Under the pieces are notes generated by a model that saw only the letters and a list, made by a program, of their open reading frames with translations, ran no database searches and was not told the origin of the DNA. The position numbers and the translations under genes are program-made. 12,382 nt of DNA from Xanthomonas cassavae CFBP 4642 (GTDB taxonomy: Bacteria > Pseudomonadota > Gammaproteobacteria > Xanthomonadales > Xanthomonadaceae). Shown in pieces: positions 1 through 7,007 of this stretch. How positions within the stretch are numbered: position 1 is the stretch's first letter; each line of letters starts with the position of its first letter. Location of the stretch: NCBI RefSeq assembly GCF_000454545.1, contig NZ_CM002139.1:4116148-4128529 (forward strand), in the 5' to 3' direction.

Positions 1-93
1 GACGCCGACGGCCTATGCCCAGCACCTGGCCAACAGCGATATCATCAACCCCGGACTCTAAACCCGACTGCTACTCAGGATGGGGGGACGTCG
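1..93 (+). mobile_element. 3' end of an IS (IS3-family-like), left copy
   Basis: This is the terminal part of an insertion sequence entering from outside the window. It holds the last codons of a transposase (stop at 59-61) and 32 bp of non-coding end reaching about base 93. All 93 bases are identical to the reverse complement of 12281-12373. Beyond base 93 the two copies diverge completely, which places the element's end there to within a base or so. The insertion lies inside the helicase gene read on the opposite strand and supplies its last codons and stop. The IS3 assignment rests only on the C-terminal peptide style; the ends do not show the usual terminal TG/CA of that family, so the family is tentative. 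Confidence 0.8.
2..61 (+). CDS. IS transposase, C-terminal fragment (left copy)
   Basis: This is an open frame entering from the left edge and ending in TAA at 59-61. It encodes TPTAYAQHLANSDIINPGL. The Thr-Pro-Thr-x-Tyr/Phe style of ending resembles the C-terminus of IS3-family OrfB (integrase-core, DDE) transposases. The catalytic core lies outside the window. The same peptide is encoded at the right edge on the other strand, where three further upstream residues (Gly-Gly-Met) are visible. Confidence 0.6.
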   Translation, partial: TPTAYAQHLANSDIINPGL

Positions 94-2377
94 ACCCGCT
101 GGCCGCATAGATCATGTTCCGAAGCGGATGAGAGTCCCCGGGAACACAGTCTTCGATGAGAATCGCCACGTCCGCTTCAAGCCCTTTCGCCTGATGATAT
201 GTGCAAACTCTCAGTCCCGCATAATTCTTCTCTGGAAATTCTGCCGATAAAATATTTCGAATGCCCCGCCGCCTAGTCATTACAATCACGAGTTCATTGC
301 TCGCGTTTATCCTGGACTTCGCGGATTTGTATTGATTCTCAATGAAAGGAACCAAAATCTTCACTGACTCATTGTCGTCTATCTTCTTTTTTTGATCACC
401 ATAAGTAATAAGCTTGACCCCGTGGTCGTCATGATGAGTCTTAATAACTGCAACACTAGTCTTTGACACCTTTTTTTTCACTCGCGAAAGTAAGCGTTCA
501 GCGTCTTGCACGATCGGTTCCACCGAGCGAAAATTGTTCTTGAATAAAAGCTGCCGCACACTACCGAGATCCGCGTGGACAGGAAAGTATCTGCCGAAAT
601 CAATGAATAATTGCGGCGCGCTGCCTCGCCAGCCATAGATCGATTGCCAGTCATCACCAATGGCCATAATACTCACTCCGCGTGTTTGATCGCCTGTGAG
701 CAGCCCCTTTTGCGCCACTTTTAACCAATTAACAATAAGGGGTGAAATGTCTTGAAACTCATCCACCAAAAGATGTCGCATAGACTGAGAACTTTGGTTA
801 AGCAAACTTGTACTTCCAGCAGCGTGGGTGAGTGCAAGGAATGCGCGATTGTAAGTATGAACGCCCTTCTCTCCGAGGAATTTATTCAGGTGCGGCCAAA
901 AGCGGCCAAGGGCGCGGCAAAAGTAGACCGTCTTATCTACACATTGGGGAGCGGGAATTTTTTCCAGCAAAGCACCGACCTCCCAACCCAGCGTTTCGAT
1001 GAATGAACCCTGGACAAAAAGCGCCTCGTAGATCAAAGTCGATTTCATCTCTCCATCAAGCTTTACATCAAAAATTGGAGCTATTGAAGTTGACTGCCCA
1101 TTTGCCGAACTAGCAATCCAGTCATTCCAACGCTTATAATTCGCCAAGTCGCTTTCATTCTTTATGTAGATGTAATCGCGCCCTGCATATCGCGTCAAAA
1201 TTTGAATTCGAAGCCCTAAACATACTGAAAATTTAAGTCCATCATTGCCGCCTAATTTGGCATCTTTTTCTGCCTCACTGAGATTAGGCGAGAAGCCCAA
1301 GACGATAGGCGTCCGCGTATGCTCATGAACGCCATTAGCGTAGAACTTATGCTGACCTTCCACAATTGCCAGCTCTACTGAGTCGACATCGACAACCCCA
1401 TCAAATGGCCAACCATGCGCCTCCCACGATTTGTTGCACAGCTCTACAACCTGCTTATCCCGACGACCCGAGTGAAAAATCGACGTCTTCTTGATTTCTT
1501 TATCGGATTGGGAGTTGGGCCCAGAAAAAATTTCAGCTTTAAAAATTTCAGTGACTGCCTGACGAAATACGACATCCGTGAAAAAGAGTTTTCTATAAGC
1601 TTCGGCAATAAGTTCTACCTGGGCTTCATTGAGTTTGCTGACGCTTGCTGGGTTATCGACGTCTCCGTTATCGCTATCTTCAACAAAGCGGTCAGCAGTA
1701 GAATTTTTCAAGTTCTCAAAAAACTTCCGCCCAGGTAGCGCGCAACTCGCTTGCCGATACAGAACGGAATGAAAAGTTCTAACTTTTTCTTTTGCCCAGC
1801 TCTCCCAGGCCGGTGGAGCAATGCCATGGCGCCAAAGACTAAGGACCTCGATGAGCTTTCTGCGTAGCTCGACACACGAATCTTTGGTAAAGGAAATGAC
1901 TGTGATTTCGTGATCAGGAATGTTCAGATATTCCAGCATATAAACAATACGAAGAACCAGTGTCGTTGATTTACCCGATCCGGCACCGGCAGAAACACAA
2001 GTGGCGGGATGATCCGTCAGAATCATTTCCCATTGTTCATCTGTTGGTGCCTTAATGAGACCCCCCGCCACCTTTTGCTCTACATCGCTTTTCATCAAAC
2101 TGGCGGTCGACACATCCCCCAATCGTGATGGCCCATATAAGCCCTCATCTATGGCCTTGACTTGCAACGGCGCTGCTTCAACCACTTCGTAAATAAGGCG
2201 CCCCTCTGCGAACCCCTCACTCTGGCCCACCGCCTTACCCTGATCGAATCCTTCTTTCCCCCCCTTTCGATGAGCATCTTTCTGAATCCGTTCGATATGC
2301 GTCGCGATGCACCACGCTAAAATCTCTGTGAAGCCCCAACGAACTTTGTCCCAAATTTTTGAAAGCATTGCCGACAT
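71..2377 (-). CDS. UvrD/Rep-like SF1A helicase, C-terminus cut off by IS
   Basis: This is a superfamily 1A DNA helicase/ATPase of the UvrD/Rep type. Motifs seen: Walker A GAGSGKST (131-138) just after a Q-motif-like TDEQ (112-115); motif Ia around ISFTKD (161-166); Ib TFHSVLY (201-207); Walker B LLVDEFQD (536-543); motif III with GDDWQSIYGWRGS (574-586); motif IV NNFRS (614-618); motif V TYHQAKGLEAD (726-736). Motif VI, with its arginine finger (VTRAR-like), should follow but is absent. After Gly761 the frame runs into the IS at about base 93 and adds only STSPHPE before a stop. Residues about 211-530, between Ib and II, form a long insertion with no motif I recognise. The N-terminal ~100 residues are helical and charged. 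It lies 62 bp downstream of the SH3-domain gene on the same strand and is probably co-transcribed with it. An AGGA precedes the start at close spacing; Met4 is an alternative start. The gene looks more AT-rich than the integrase and the large helicase. As it stands the protein is probably inactive as a helicase. Confidence 0.9.
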   Translation of the reverse strand: MSAMLSKIWDKVRWGFTEILAWCIATHIERIQKDAHRKGGKEGFDQGKAVGQSEGFAEGRLIYEVVEAAPLQVKAIDEGLYGPSRLGDVSTASLMKSDVEQKVAGGLIKAPTDEQWEMILTDHPATCVSAGAGSGKSTTLVLRIVYMLEYLNIPDHEITVISFTKDSCVELRRKLIEVLSLWRHGIAPPAWESWAKEKVRTFHSVLYRQASCALPGRKFFENLKNSTADRFVEDSDNGDVDNPASVSKLNEAQVELIAEAYRKLFFTDVVFRQAVTEIFKAEIFSGPNSQSDKEIKKTSIFHSGRRDKQVVELCNKSWEAHGWPFDGVVDVDSVELAIVEGQHKFYANGVHEHTRTPIVLGFSPNLSEAEKDAKLGGNDGLKFSVCLGLRIQILTRYAGRDYIYIKNESDLANYKRWNDWIASSANGQSTSIAPIFDVKLDGEMKSTLIYEALFVQGSFIETLGWEVGALLEKIPAPQCVDKTVYFCRALGRFWPHLNKFLGEKGVHTYNRAFLALTHAAGSTSLLNQSSQSMRHLLVDEFQDISPLIVNWLKVAQKGLLTGDQTRGVSIMAIGDDWQSIYGWRGSAPQLFIDFGRYFPVHADLGSVRQLLFKNNFRSVEPIVQDAERLLSRVKKKVSKTSVAVIKTHHDDHGVKLITYGDQKKKIDDNESVKILVPFIENQYKSAKSRINASNELVIVMTRRRGIRNILSAEFPEKNYAGLRVCTYHQAKGLEADVAILIEDCVPGDSHPLRNMIYAASGSTSPHPE

Positions 2378-2439
2378 AGGTCCTGTAAATTTGAACAGTG
2401 CGATATCTTGATATCACTCGACACACGTCAACAACTTGG

Positions 2440-3621
2440 CTAGTCATTTACGTGACGCAAGTGCTTCTTCATAACCCATCCCTCAACCACTGTGCCTTCA
2501 TCATTGACGGTGCGGATGAAGCGCCACTTGCCAGCAGCCTGCCATACCTGGACTTCGTCGCCTCGCCGAAGCTCACCCGCTAATGGCCCGGCAGGAGATG
2601 AGCGCAGCGGAGCTCGCAGGGGTAAGACTTCAAAGCTTTGAGAAACAACTTGTAACGCAATCTGAGCAGTCAGGAGCGCTTCTAAACGGGCTACATCAGC
2701 TTTATGCTCTTCTTGCTCAGTGGTGATAGTTGCTTTGAGTTGATGTATTTCTGAGCGCAGCTCGTCTTGGTCGCGACGACCGCTGATGTCACTGTAAACA
2801 AACATCAAGATACCGAACATAAATTGAAGCAACTCTTTGCGCTCTTTCGGATCTGAGAGCGTATGGCGGACTGCGGTGGTGAGCCACGTGACCCATGCGA
2901 CAAGCAGAACTGCCCGTTCGGGAGCGCCGAGATCCTCCTCGCTCTCAAAATCCGCGTATCGAACAGATGCGAGCTCATTGGACTCTAGGTCCGCGAGTGC
3001 TCGATCCACGAGCGCTTGCATGCCATGACCGACAGCAGCAGCTTGCCATGCTTTGAATTGGTCGCTTTGTGAAAGACGAGTAGCCAATTCGAAAGGCTCG
3101 CCAAGCTGCCCAATAAAGCGGTTAATTGACTCGCGGTGTGCGTTAAAGGCGCGGATACTCTCGCCAATCTTCGATAGCCCAAAGTTGAAATCCCTATCCC
3201 AACTTTTCGCAAGTTCGCGGGTTTGATCCATCTGCTTGATCAAAGGGCCGATGCTACTTTGAAATGTGCGTAAAGCATTGATATCGGAATCCCAAGGCAG
3301 CCGCTCGCGCCGACCTAAACCGGTGAATTGCCGCAGGATTTGATCTTGCTGAAACATGGCCTCTTGGAGCTGCCCGAGCATAGGTCCTGTGTTAACCGTC
3401 CGGGCTAGCTGCTCCTGATAAAAGGCAAGCTCAGTCCCCTGAGAGCGCTTGATTGCCTTACCAAGGGGTGACAGGGAGTCAGAGAAGCTCAGTGCCCTCT
3501 TGATCGCATCGTTTTGCAGAGTGCTGCCCAAGACTTGCGTCTTCGACGTGGAACCAATCACCCCAAACCTCTTGGACGTGTCGTTTAACGAATTTCCGTC
3601 ATCACCCGCGTCGTTGGTCAC
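2440..3621 (-). CDS. Coiled-coil protein with hydrophobic segments and C-terminal SH3-like domain
   Basis: I do not recognise the family as a whole. The 393-residue protein has a long, mostly helical polar N-terminal part (1-230), hydrophobic stretches at about 236-251 and 264-278 that could be a membrane hairpin, a charged heptad-like coiled coil at about 283-320, and a C-terminal bacterial SH3-like (SH3_3) domain at about 331-391. That domain shows LPLRAPLRSSP, then LRRGDEVQVW, then GKWRFIRT, ending EGWVMKKHL, the usual order of conserved strands. Bacterial SH3 domains often bind peptidoglycan or peptides, but with no signal peptide here an internal sensor or scaffold is as likely. The start is GTG, chosen because GGAG lies 9 nt upstream and the next in-frame upstream ATG is separated from it by a stop. 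It is the first gene of a probable two-gene operon with the truncated helicase, so it may sense or recruit for that helicase. Confidence 0.75.
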   Translation of the reverse strand: MTNDAGDDGNSLNDTSKRFGVIGSTSKTQVLGSTLQNDAIKRALSFSDSLSPLGKAIKRSQGTELAFYQEQLARTVNTGPMLGQLQEAMFQQDQILRQFTGLGRRERLPWDSDINALRTFQSSIGPLIKQMDQTRELAKSWDRDFNFGLSKIGESIRAFNAHRESINRFIGQLGEPFELATRLSQSDQFKAWQAAAVGHGMQALVDRALADLESNELASVRYADFESEEDLGAPERAVLLVAWVTWLTTAVRHTLSDPKERKELLQFMFGILMFVYSDISGRRDQDELRSEIHQLKATITTEQEEHKADVARLEALLTAQIALQVVSQSFEVLPLRAPLRSSPAGPLAGELRRGDEVQVWQAAGKWRFIRTVNDEGTVVEGWVMKKHLRHVND

Positions 3622-3630
3622 GGCTCATTG

Positions 3631-3634
3631 CTCC
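3631..3634 (-). promoter_or_regulatory. Ribosome binding site for the SH3-domain gene
   Basis: GGAG on the minus strand lies 9 nt before a GTG codon. An ATG slightly further upstream (first base 3636) is in frame but runs into TGA two codons later, so the GGAG-GTG pair decides the start. Confidence 0.55.
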
Positions 3635-3785
3635 ATAAGTAGTCGATTTGCAGCATAGTAGATCGCAGGTGCCGAAAGGGCGATCTCATCACAGGGCAAA
3701 CTACAGCACAATATGAGCCGAATTATGTCTCAAATTCTGCGACTCCCAGACTGACCGCTATCGGCCTGGAAGGACAAAACTCGAA

Positions 3786-3824
3786 TTGCCTAACTGTCTT
3801 CTTAAGAGTAATTAGATTAGGCAA
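3786..3824. repeat. Inverted pair TTGCCTAA ... TTAGGCAA
   Basis: Two perfect 8-base arms at 3786-3793 and 3817-3824 are separated by 23 bases. The loop is too long for a simple terminator and there is no T-tract after it. The same octamer recurs at 4035-4042 and at 10531-10538, so this looks like a protein-binding repeat rather than an RNA hairpin. Confidence 0.5.
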
Positions 3825-4034
3825 ACCCCACCGCATTTATCTTAAGTTCATTTTATTTGCGTGAGATTTCTCCCACTTTTGCCCGTTTGTTACTTTTAAA
3901 CACTACATGCGCATTGATGGTTTCAAACCCATTTATATAGCGTCAATCATTGCCCCATATAGCTTGCCGAGAAAATTTTTTATGAAATTCAAACTGAAAA
4001 CGCGGCTGTTTTAATGGCAATTAGCGAGATCACC

Positions 4035-4042
4035 TTAGGCAA
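4035..4042 (+). repeat. Third TTAGGCAA octamer, upstream of the integrase
   Basis: This is a perfect copy of the octamer found as an inverted pair at 3786-3824. It lies 33 bp upstream of the candidate -35 box of the integrase, so a regulator or the integrase itself could bind here. Confidence 0.4.
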
Positions 4043-4074
4043 TCATCGGCACGAAATTCTGTCCTATTTTATCA

Positions 4075-4102
4075 TTGACAGAAAATCCCCTCCCCTTATC
4101 AA
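4075..4102 (+). promoter_or_regulatory. Candidate sigma-70 promoter of the integrase
   Basis: A perfect TTGACA (-35, 4075-4080) is followed after 16 bp by TATCAA (-10, 4097-4102, four of six consensus bases). Transcription would begin about 20 bases before the ATG at 4132. The ribosome binding site in between is weak. Confidence 0.4.
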
Positions 4103-4131
4103 ACGTCTACCTCCTCAAAATTGGATAGTAG

Positions 4132-5523
4132 ATGCACTTTAAACACTCTCAACTTCACAAGTATTTGCAGCACCCCAAAGGTCAGTTATTTATCCGAAGC
4201 ATTCGCATCGGCAAAGTCGAATTCACTGACATGGTCGTTCAAGACCGAGCCGGCGCGCTTCACCTTCAGGATTTGGTCCAAGCGACCTATGACCATCATG
4301 AAAAGCTGCGACGGCTTCGCCGATCCGGAACTCGCTATCCCGAGCCTTTGCCCTTGGCCACTCCGGCGCGACTCCTCTCTGAAGAGGTGGACGACTTCCT
4401 CAAAGACAAGGAGCGGCAGAACCTTCGCACCACTACGATTGATGCTTATCGCCGCACTCTTGCCATCTTGCACCGGGTGAGCGGCAACACCTCTGTTGCT
4501 CGGATCGAGCACACGCATATCTACCAAATGTGGGATCTGCTGCGATGGGCACCCGAAGACTTCATGACCAACCCCAAGCACCAAGGGTTGAGCGTCGATG
4601 CCTTGATCGCCAAAGGTCAACGCCAAGGGCGGGCTCAACCGGCCAACGCCACCCTGGAACTGCATCGGCGCTTCCTCGCGTCCTTCTTCAACACCCTGGT
4701 CAAAGCTCGTGCCATCCCGCACTCGCCCATGGATGCGTTCAAGCCGGCCAGAGAAGAGCTACTGGCTGATCAGGACGAGCCCGAGCGGCTTCTCTCACCA
4801 GAAGAAATCCAGAAGATCTTCAACCCCGAAACCTTCCTGCCTTGGGCCAAGAAGTATCCGCACCGTTGGTGGTGCCCGCTCATTGCGCTTTACACAGGCG
4901 CCCGGATCAATGAGATCGCGCAGCTCAAAGTGGCTGACATCGTCCAAGATCAAGGCGTGTGGTGCTTCTCGATACAAAAAACCGTGGATGAGGATCTGGC
5001 GCAAAGCGCGGGTAAGCGCAGCCGTCAAAGCCTGAAAGGCAAGAGCGCCATCCGTAAGGTGCCGATCCACGACAGTCTTCTCCAAGCAGGCTTCCTCGAC
5101 TTCCTGGCGGACATCAAGGCGTCTGGTCACCCGCGCCTCTTCCCGAACCTGTCGGCTGGCACCTGCCGCAAGACCGGGGAGCCAAACGGACGCTACAGCC
5201 AGGGCTTCGTCAACCAGTTTGCTGCCTACTTGAAAGGCCTAGGCTTCGGCAAAGGGATCGGATCGCACGCCTTCCGCCATACCCTGGCAACAGAACTCGA
5301 TGCAAAGGGAGTGCGGGTTGAGCACATTGCCTTGATCACAGGTCACGCGCTCAACAAGAAGGCGCCCGTGCTGCAGGACAACTATGTCCACAAATCGGCC
5401 GGGAACACCCGGAAGATCCAAGTAGAAGCGCTCGGCCACTATCAGCCGGCTGTGACGCTGCCGAGCTATGTGCGTGGGCAGTTTAGAGAGAAGCTGAAAA
5501 GGGGAGCTAAGACCTATCCATGA
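4132..5523 (+). CDS. Tyrosine recombinase/phage-type integrase
   Basis: This is a site-specific recombinase of the tyrosine (lambda-integrase) family. It would catalyse integration or excision of a mobile island through a covalent 3'-phosphotyrosine intermediate. All catalytic residues are visible: Arg258 in TGARINEI, Lys309 in AIRKVPIH, His379 and Arg382 in HAFRH, His405 in ITGH, and the nucleophile Tyr418 in DNYVH. A SAM-like core-binding domain lies at about 80-200. The N-terminus begins abruptly just after two in-frame TAG codons. Related long integrases usually carry another N-terminal segment (a YYFRRRIP-like arm-binding region, DUF6538 type) before the LFIRSIRIG-like stretch found here at 19-27, so about 50-60 residues may be missing. 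The ribosome binding site is weak. It presumably once moved some or all of this island. I could not see its attachment site. Confidence 0.9.
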   Translation: MHFKHSQLHKYLQHPKGQLFIRSIRIGKVEFTDMVVQDRAGALHLQDLVQATYDHHEKLRRLRRSGTRYPEPLPLATPARLLSEEVDDFLKDKERQNLRTTTIDAYRRTLAILHRVSGNTSVARIEHTHIYQMWDLLRWAPEDFMTNPKHQGLSVDALIAKGQRQGRAQPANATLELHRRFLASFFNTLVKARAIPHSPMDAFKPAREELLADQDEPERLLSPEEIQKIFNPETFLPWAKKYPHRWWCPLIALYTGARINEIAQLKVADIVQDQGVWCFSIQKTVDEDLAQSAGKRSRQSLKGKSAIRKVPIHDSLLQAGFLDFLADIKASGHPRLFPNLSAGTCRKTGEPNGRYSQGFVNQFAAYLKGLGFGKGIGSHAFRHTLATELDAKGVRVEHIALITGHALNKKAPVLQDNYVHKSAGNTRKIQVEALGHYQPAVTLPSYVRGQFREKLKRGAKTYP

Positions 5524-5531
5524 ATCTTGAC

Positions 5532-5661
5532 GGCCGCCTTATACTGCAATAGCACATTGGTGTCAGGGATGAGGCAGAGGATGTCGGACATCACAGATCA
5601 TTGATCGAAAGGCGGCAATCAAGGATAGTGGGTAACGCTGCGCTCGTGGCCGCGTTATACT
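5532..5661. repeat. Imperfect direct repeat GGCCGC(C/G)TTATACT
   Basis: Two 14-base copies, at 5532-5545 and 5648-5661, differ at one base and lie 116 bp apart. Both sit in the gap between the integrase stop and the next gene. Each ends in TATACT, which resembles a -10 box, so they could be duplicated promoter or regulator sites. No good -35 box is spaced from either. Confidence 0.35.
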
Positions 5662-5680
5662 TCGCGAACTTACTCAACGG

Positions 5681-6127
5681 ATGAGAGTCATGGCGTTTGT
5701 AGATGCTGTAAGGAATATTCTGGGGGCGCTTGACGATTACTGGGAAAGAATTGCGTTGAGACTTGAAATTTGGGGCTTTAAGCCATTTCAAGCTGCGGTA
5801 TTGATCGCTTGGATGATCGCGCATCAACGTGATGGCAAAACAAGCCTCAGCGAGCAGGACGCGGCGCTTCTTAGGCCACTTGAAGATCAGCTAGTCGATG
5901 CTATGACAGCCGGAAAAGCCTCAGCAGAAGCACAGCAGTTGCACAGCCTGCTTCCCACTCAGTTTGACTGGATCACGTGGGACGAGCTTAGGAAGGAGGC
6001 ACTTGGCATAGATCCACGCCCAACTGTTCTGGCTTACCTTTTTGCCGCTTATTTGCGCGGCGAACTGACCCGAGCCAACTTGCGGAAGATGATTAAGGCG
6101 GTGCAGGCGTCAATGAGCTACGGCTAG
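5681..6127 (+). CDS. Small protein of unknown function
   Basis: I do not recognise this 148-residue protein. It is predominantly helical, soluble and rich in Ala and Leu. It has a mildly hydrophobic stretch at about 37-47 (FQAAVLIAWMI), too short and mixed for a clear membrane span, and a C-terminal helical segment of about 45 residues with several basic residues. No catalytic motif is visible. Met4 (base 5690) is an alternative start with GAGA closely upstream. It follows the integrase by 157 bp on the same strand and converges on the next gene, whose stop is only 9 bases away. Its codon use looks ordinary, so it is probably a real gene. It could be an accessory gene of the island. Confidence 0.6.
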   Translation: MRVMAFVDAVRNILGALDDYWERIALRLEIWGFKPFQAAVLIAWMIAHQRDGKTSLSEQDAALLRPLEDQLVDAMTAGKASAEAQQLHSLLPTQFDWITWDELRKEALGIDPRPTVLAYLFAAYLRGELTRANLRKMIKAVQASMSYG

Positions 6128-6136
6128 AGCTTTTCG

Positions 6137-6826
6137 TCAGAGACGGGCGGGAGCAGAGGTGACCTTAAGATTTGGGCTGCCAACCGAGAGGGAATTTCGA
6201 ACACGTTTGGCATCCTCGCGCATGCAAAGCAGCTCCATATTCGCACACTCCTTGGCATCCATATAAATGCAAGCTACATGGCCACAGCGGGACCAAAGCA
6301 GGGCCATGCATGCTTCGTGCGAGGCGCGTTGGGCGAGATCAAAAGCATCACACAAAGTCTCGCTTACCTCAACGCGTGCCATCATTCGCTCTAAGCACAA
6401 TGCATCCCCAATGAAGGCGACGCACTCGGCAAGCTTCACCAATTGCAAGTCGCTCAAACCCTGACCGTCAGGATACTGCTCCATGATCAACCGGATCATT
6501 TCTGCTCGAAAAGATGAGCGGGCGAACAGCAGCGTGAGCACAACGGTCAGCTGATCATCGACATGAAAATTGCCTTGCAAACGACCCATCATCCAGTGGC
6601 AACGCATGCATGCCATGGATAGTGCGGGCAACACGACATCCATCATGTCGGGCTCGTCAAGGAGCCACGCGAGGTCTTTAGCACTGGTCGCTCCCAGCAG
6701 CTCGTCCAGCCAGGGCGCAGCATCATGGACGCCTGTCGCCATCCACCTCGATTGATGAGCGCAAGCTTCGCTCCAAGCTTCTAGGATTTCGAATTTCGTC
6801 GGACAACGCCGCGTGGCTTGGCTCAT
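6137..6826 (-). CDS. Cys/Met-rich helical protein of unknown function
   Basis: The gene is probably 229 residues long. A longer open frame starts at a TTG at 6871, but GGAG lies six bases before the ATG at 6826 and decides the start. The protein is helical and rich in cysteine (12) and methionine. Residues about 145-200 show a helix-turn-helix periodicity (AFIGD followed by ALCLERMM, then repeated Ala/Cys-Leu-Leu patterns) that recalls degenerate ankyrin-like repeats. I see no enzyme motif. The cysteines are scattered rather than in CxxC pairs, apart from a CMRC cluster. It converges on the 5681-6127 gene and is divergent from the large helicase, sharing the roughly 180 bp upstream region with it. 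Confidence 0.6.
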   Translation of the reverse strand: MSQATRRCPTKFEILEAWSEACAHQSRWMATGVHDAAPWLDELLGATSAKDLAWLLDEPDMMDVVLPALSMACMRCHWMMGRLQGNFHVDDQLTVVLTLLFARSSFRAEMIRLIMEQYPDGQGLSDLQLVKLAECVAFIGDALCLERMMARVEVSETLCDAFDLAQRASHEACMALLWSRCGHVACIYMDAKECANMELLCMREDAKRVRNSLSVGSPNLKVTSAPARL

Positions 6827-6830
6827 GAAT

Positions 6831-6836
6831 AGCTCC
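6831..6836 (-). promoter_or_regulatory. Ribosome binding site deciding the start at 6826
   Basis: GGAGCT on the minus strand has GGAG six bases from the ATG at 6826. The upstream TTG candidate at 6871 has no such sequence, so the shorter protein is preferred. Confidence 0.55.
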
Positions 6837-6948
6837 AAGCACGAGACTAAGATCTCTAAGCATCTTGTCAATTCGCATCATCGGCACGATTCGAGAGCAT
6901 TTCTGCTGGCCAGATCAATCAGTTGGCCTTCTTCTTGATCACAAAGCC

Positions 6949-6976
6949 TTGCTAGCGCCAAAGCTTGTCCTACACT
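6949..6976 (+). promoter_or_regulatory. Candidate promoter of the large helicase gene
   Basis: TTGCTA (6949-6954) and TACACT (6971-6976) are separated by 16 bp, giving a plausible sigma-70 promoter about 31 bases before the ATG at 7008. The ribosome binding site of that ATG is weak (GAG only). Confidence 0.35.
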
Positions 6977-7007
6977 GCATGGGTAGCCCGCAGACCTGAG
7001 CCCACGG

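Larger units (their letters stand above)
3622..4131. other. AT-rich divergent intergenic region, 510 bp
   Basis: This is the non-coding stretch between the minus-strand SH3-domain gene and the plus-strand integrase. It must hold the 5' signals of both. The half near the integrase (about 3780-4130) is visibly AT-rich compared with both neighbours. It contains three TTAGGCAA octamers (one inverted), a perfect TTGACA box before the integrase, and a short palindrome GGTTTCAAACC at about 3919. No tRNA gene or attachment-site duplication could be recognised. I found no convincing missing N-terminus for the integrase in any frame. Confidence 0.6.

Noticed and set aside
4014..4142. A 42-codon ATG frame (MAISEITLG...) overlapping the integrase start
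   Set aside because: It has no ribosome binding site, overlaps the best promoter candidate, and shows no resemblance to an integrase N-terminus or any known small protein.
6827..6871. TTG-initiated 15-residue N-terminal extension of the Cys/Met-rich protein
   Set aside because: There is no ribosome site before the TTG, whereas GGAG is ideally placed before the ATG at 6826.
4043..6889. A 13-base match ATCATCGGCACGA at about 4043 and 6877 as a possible attachment-site pair
   Set aside because: A match of this length is expected about once by chance in a window this size, and neither flank shows a longer repeat or a tRNA end.
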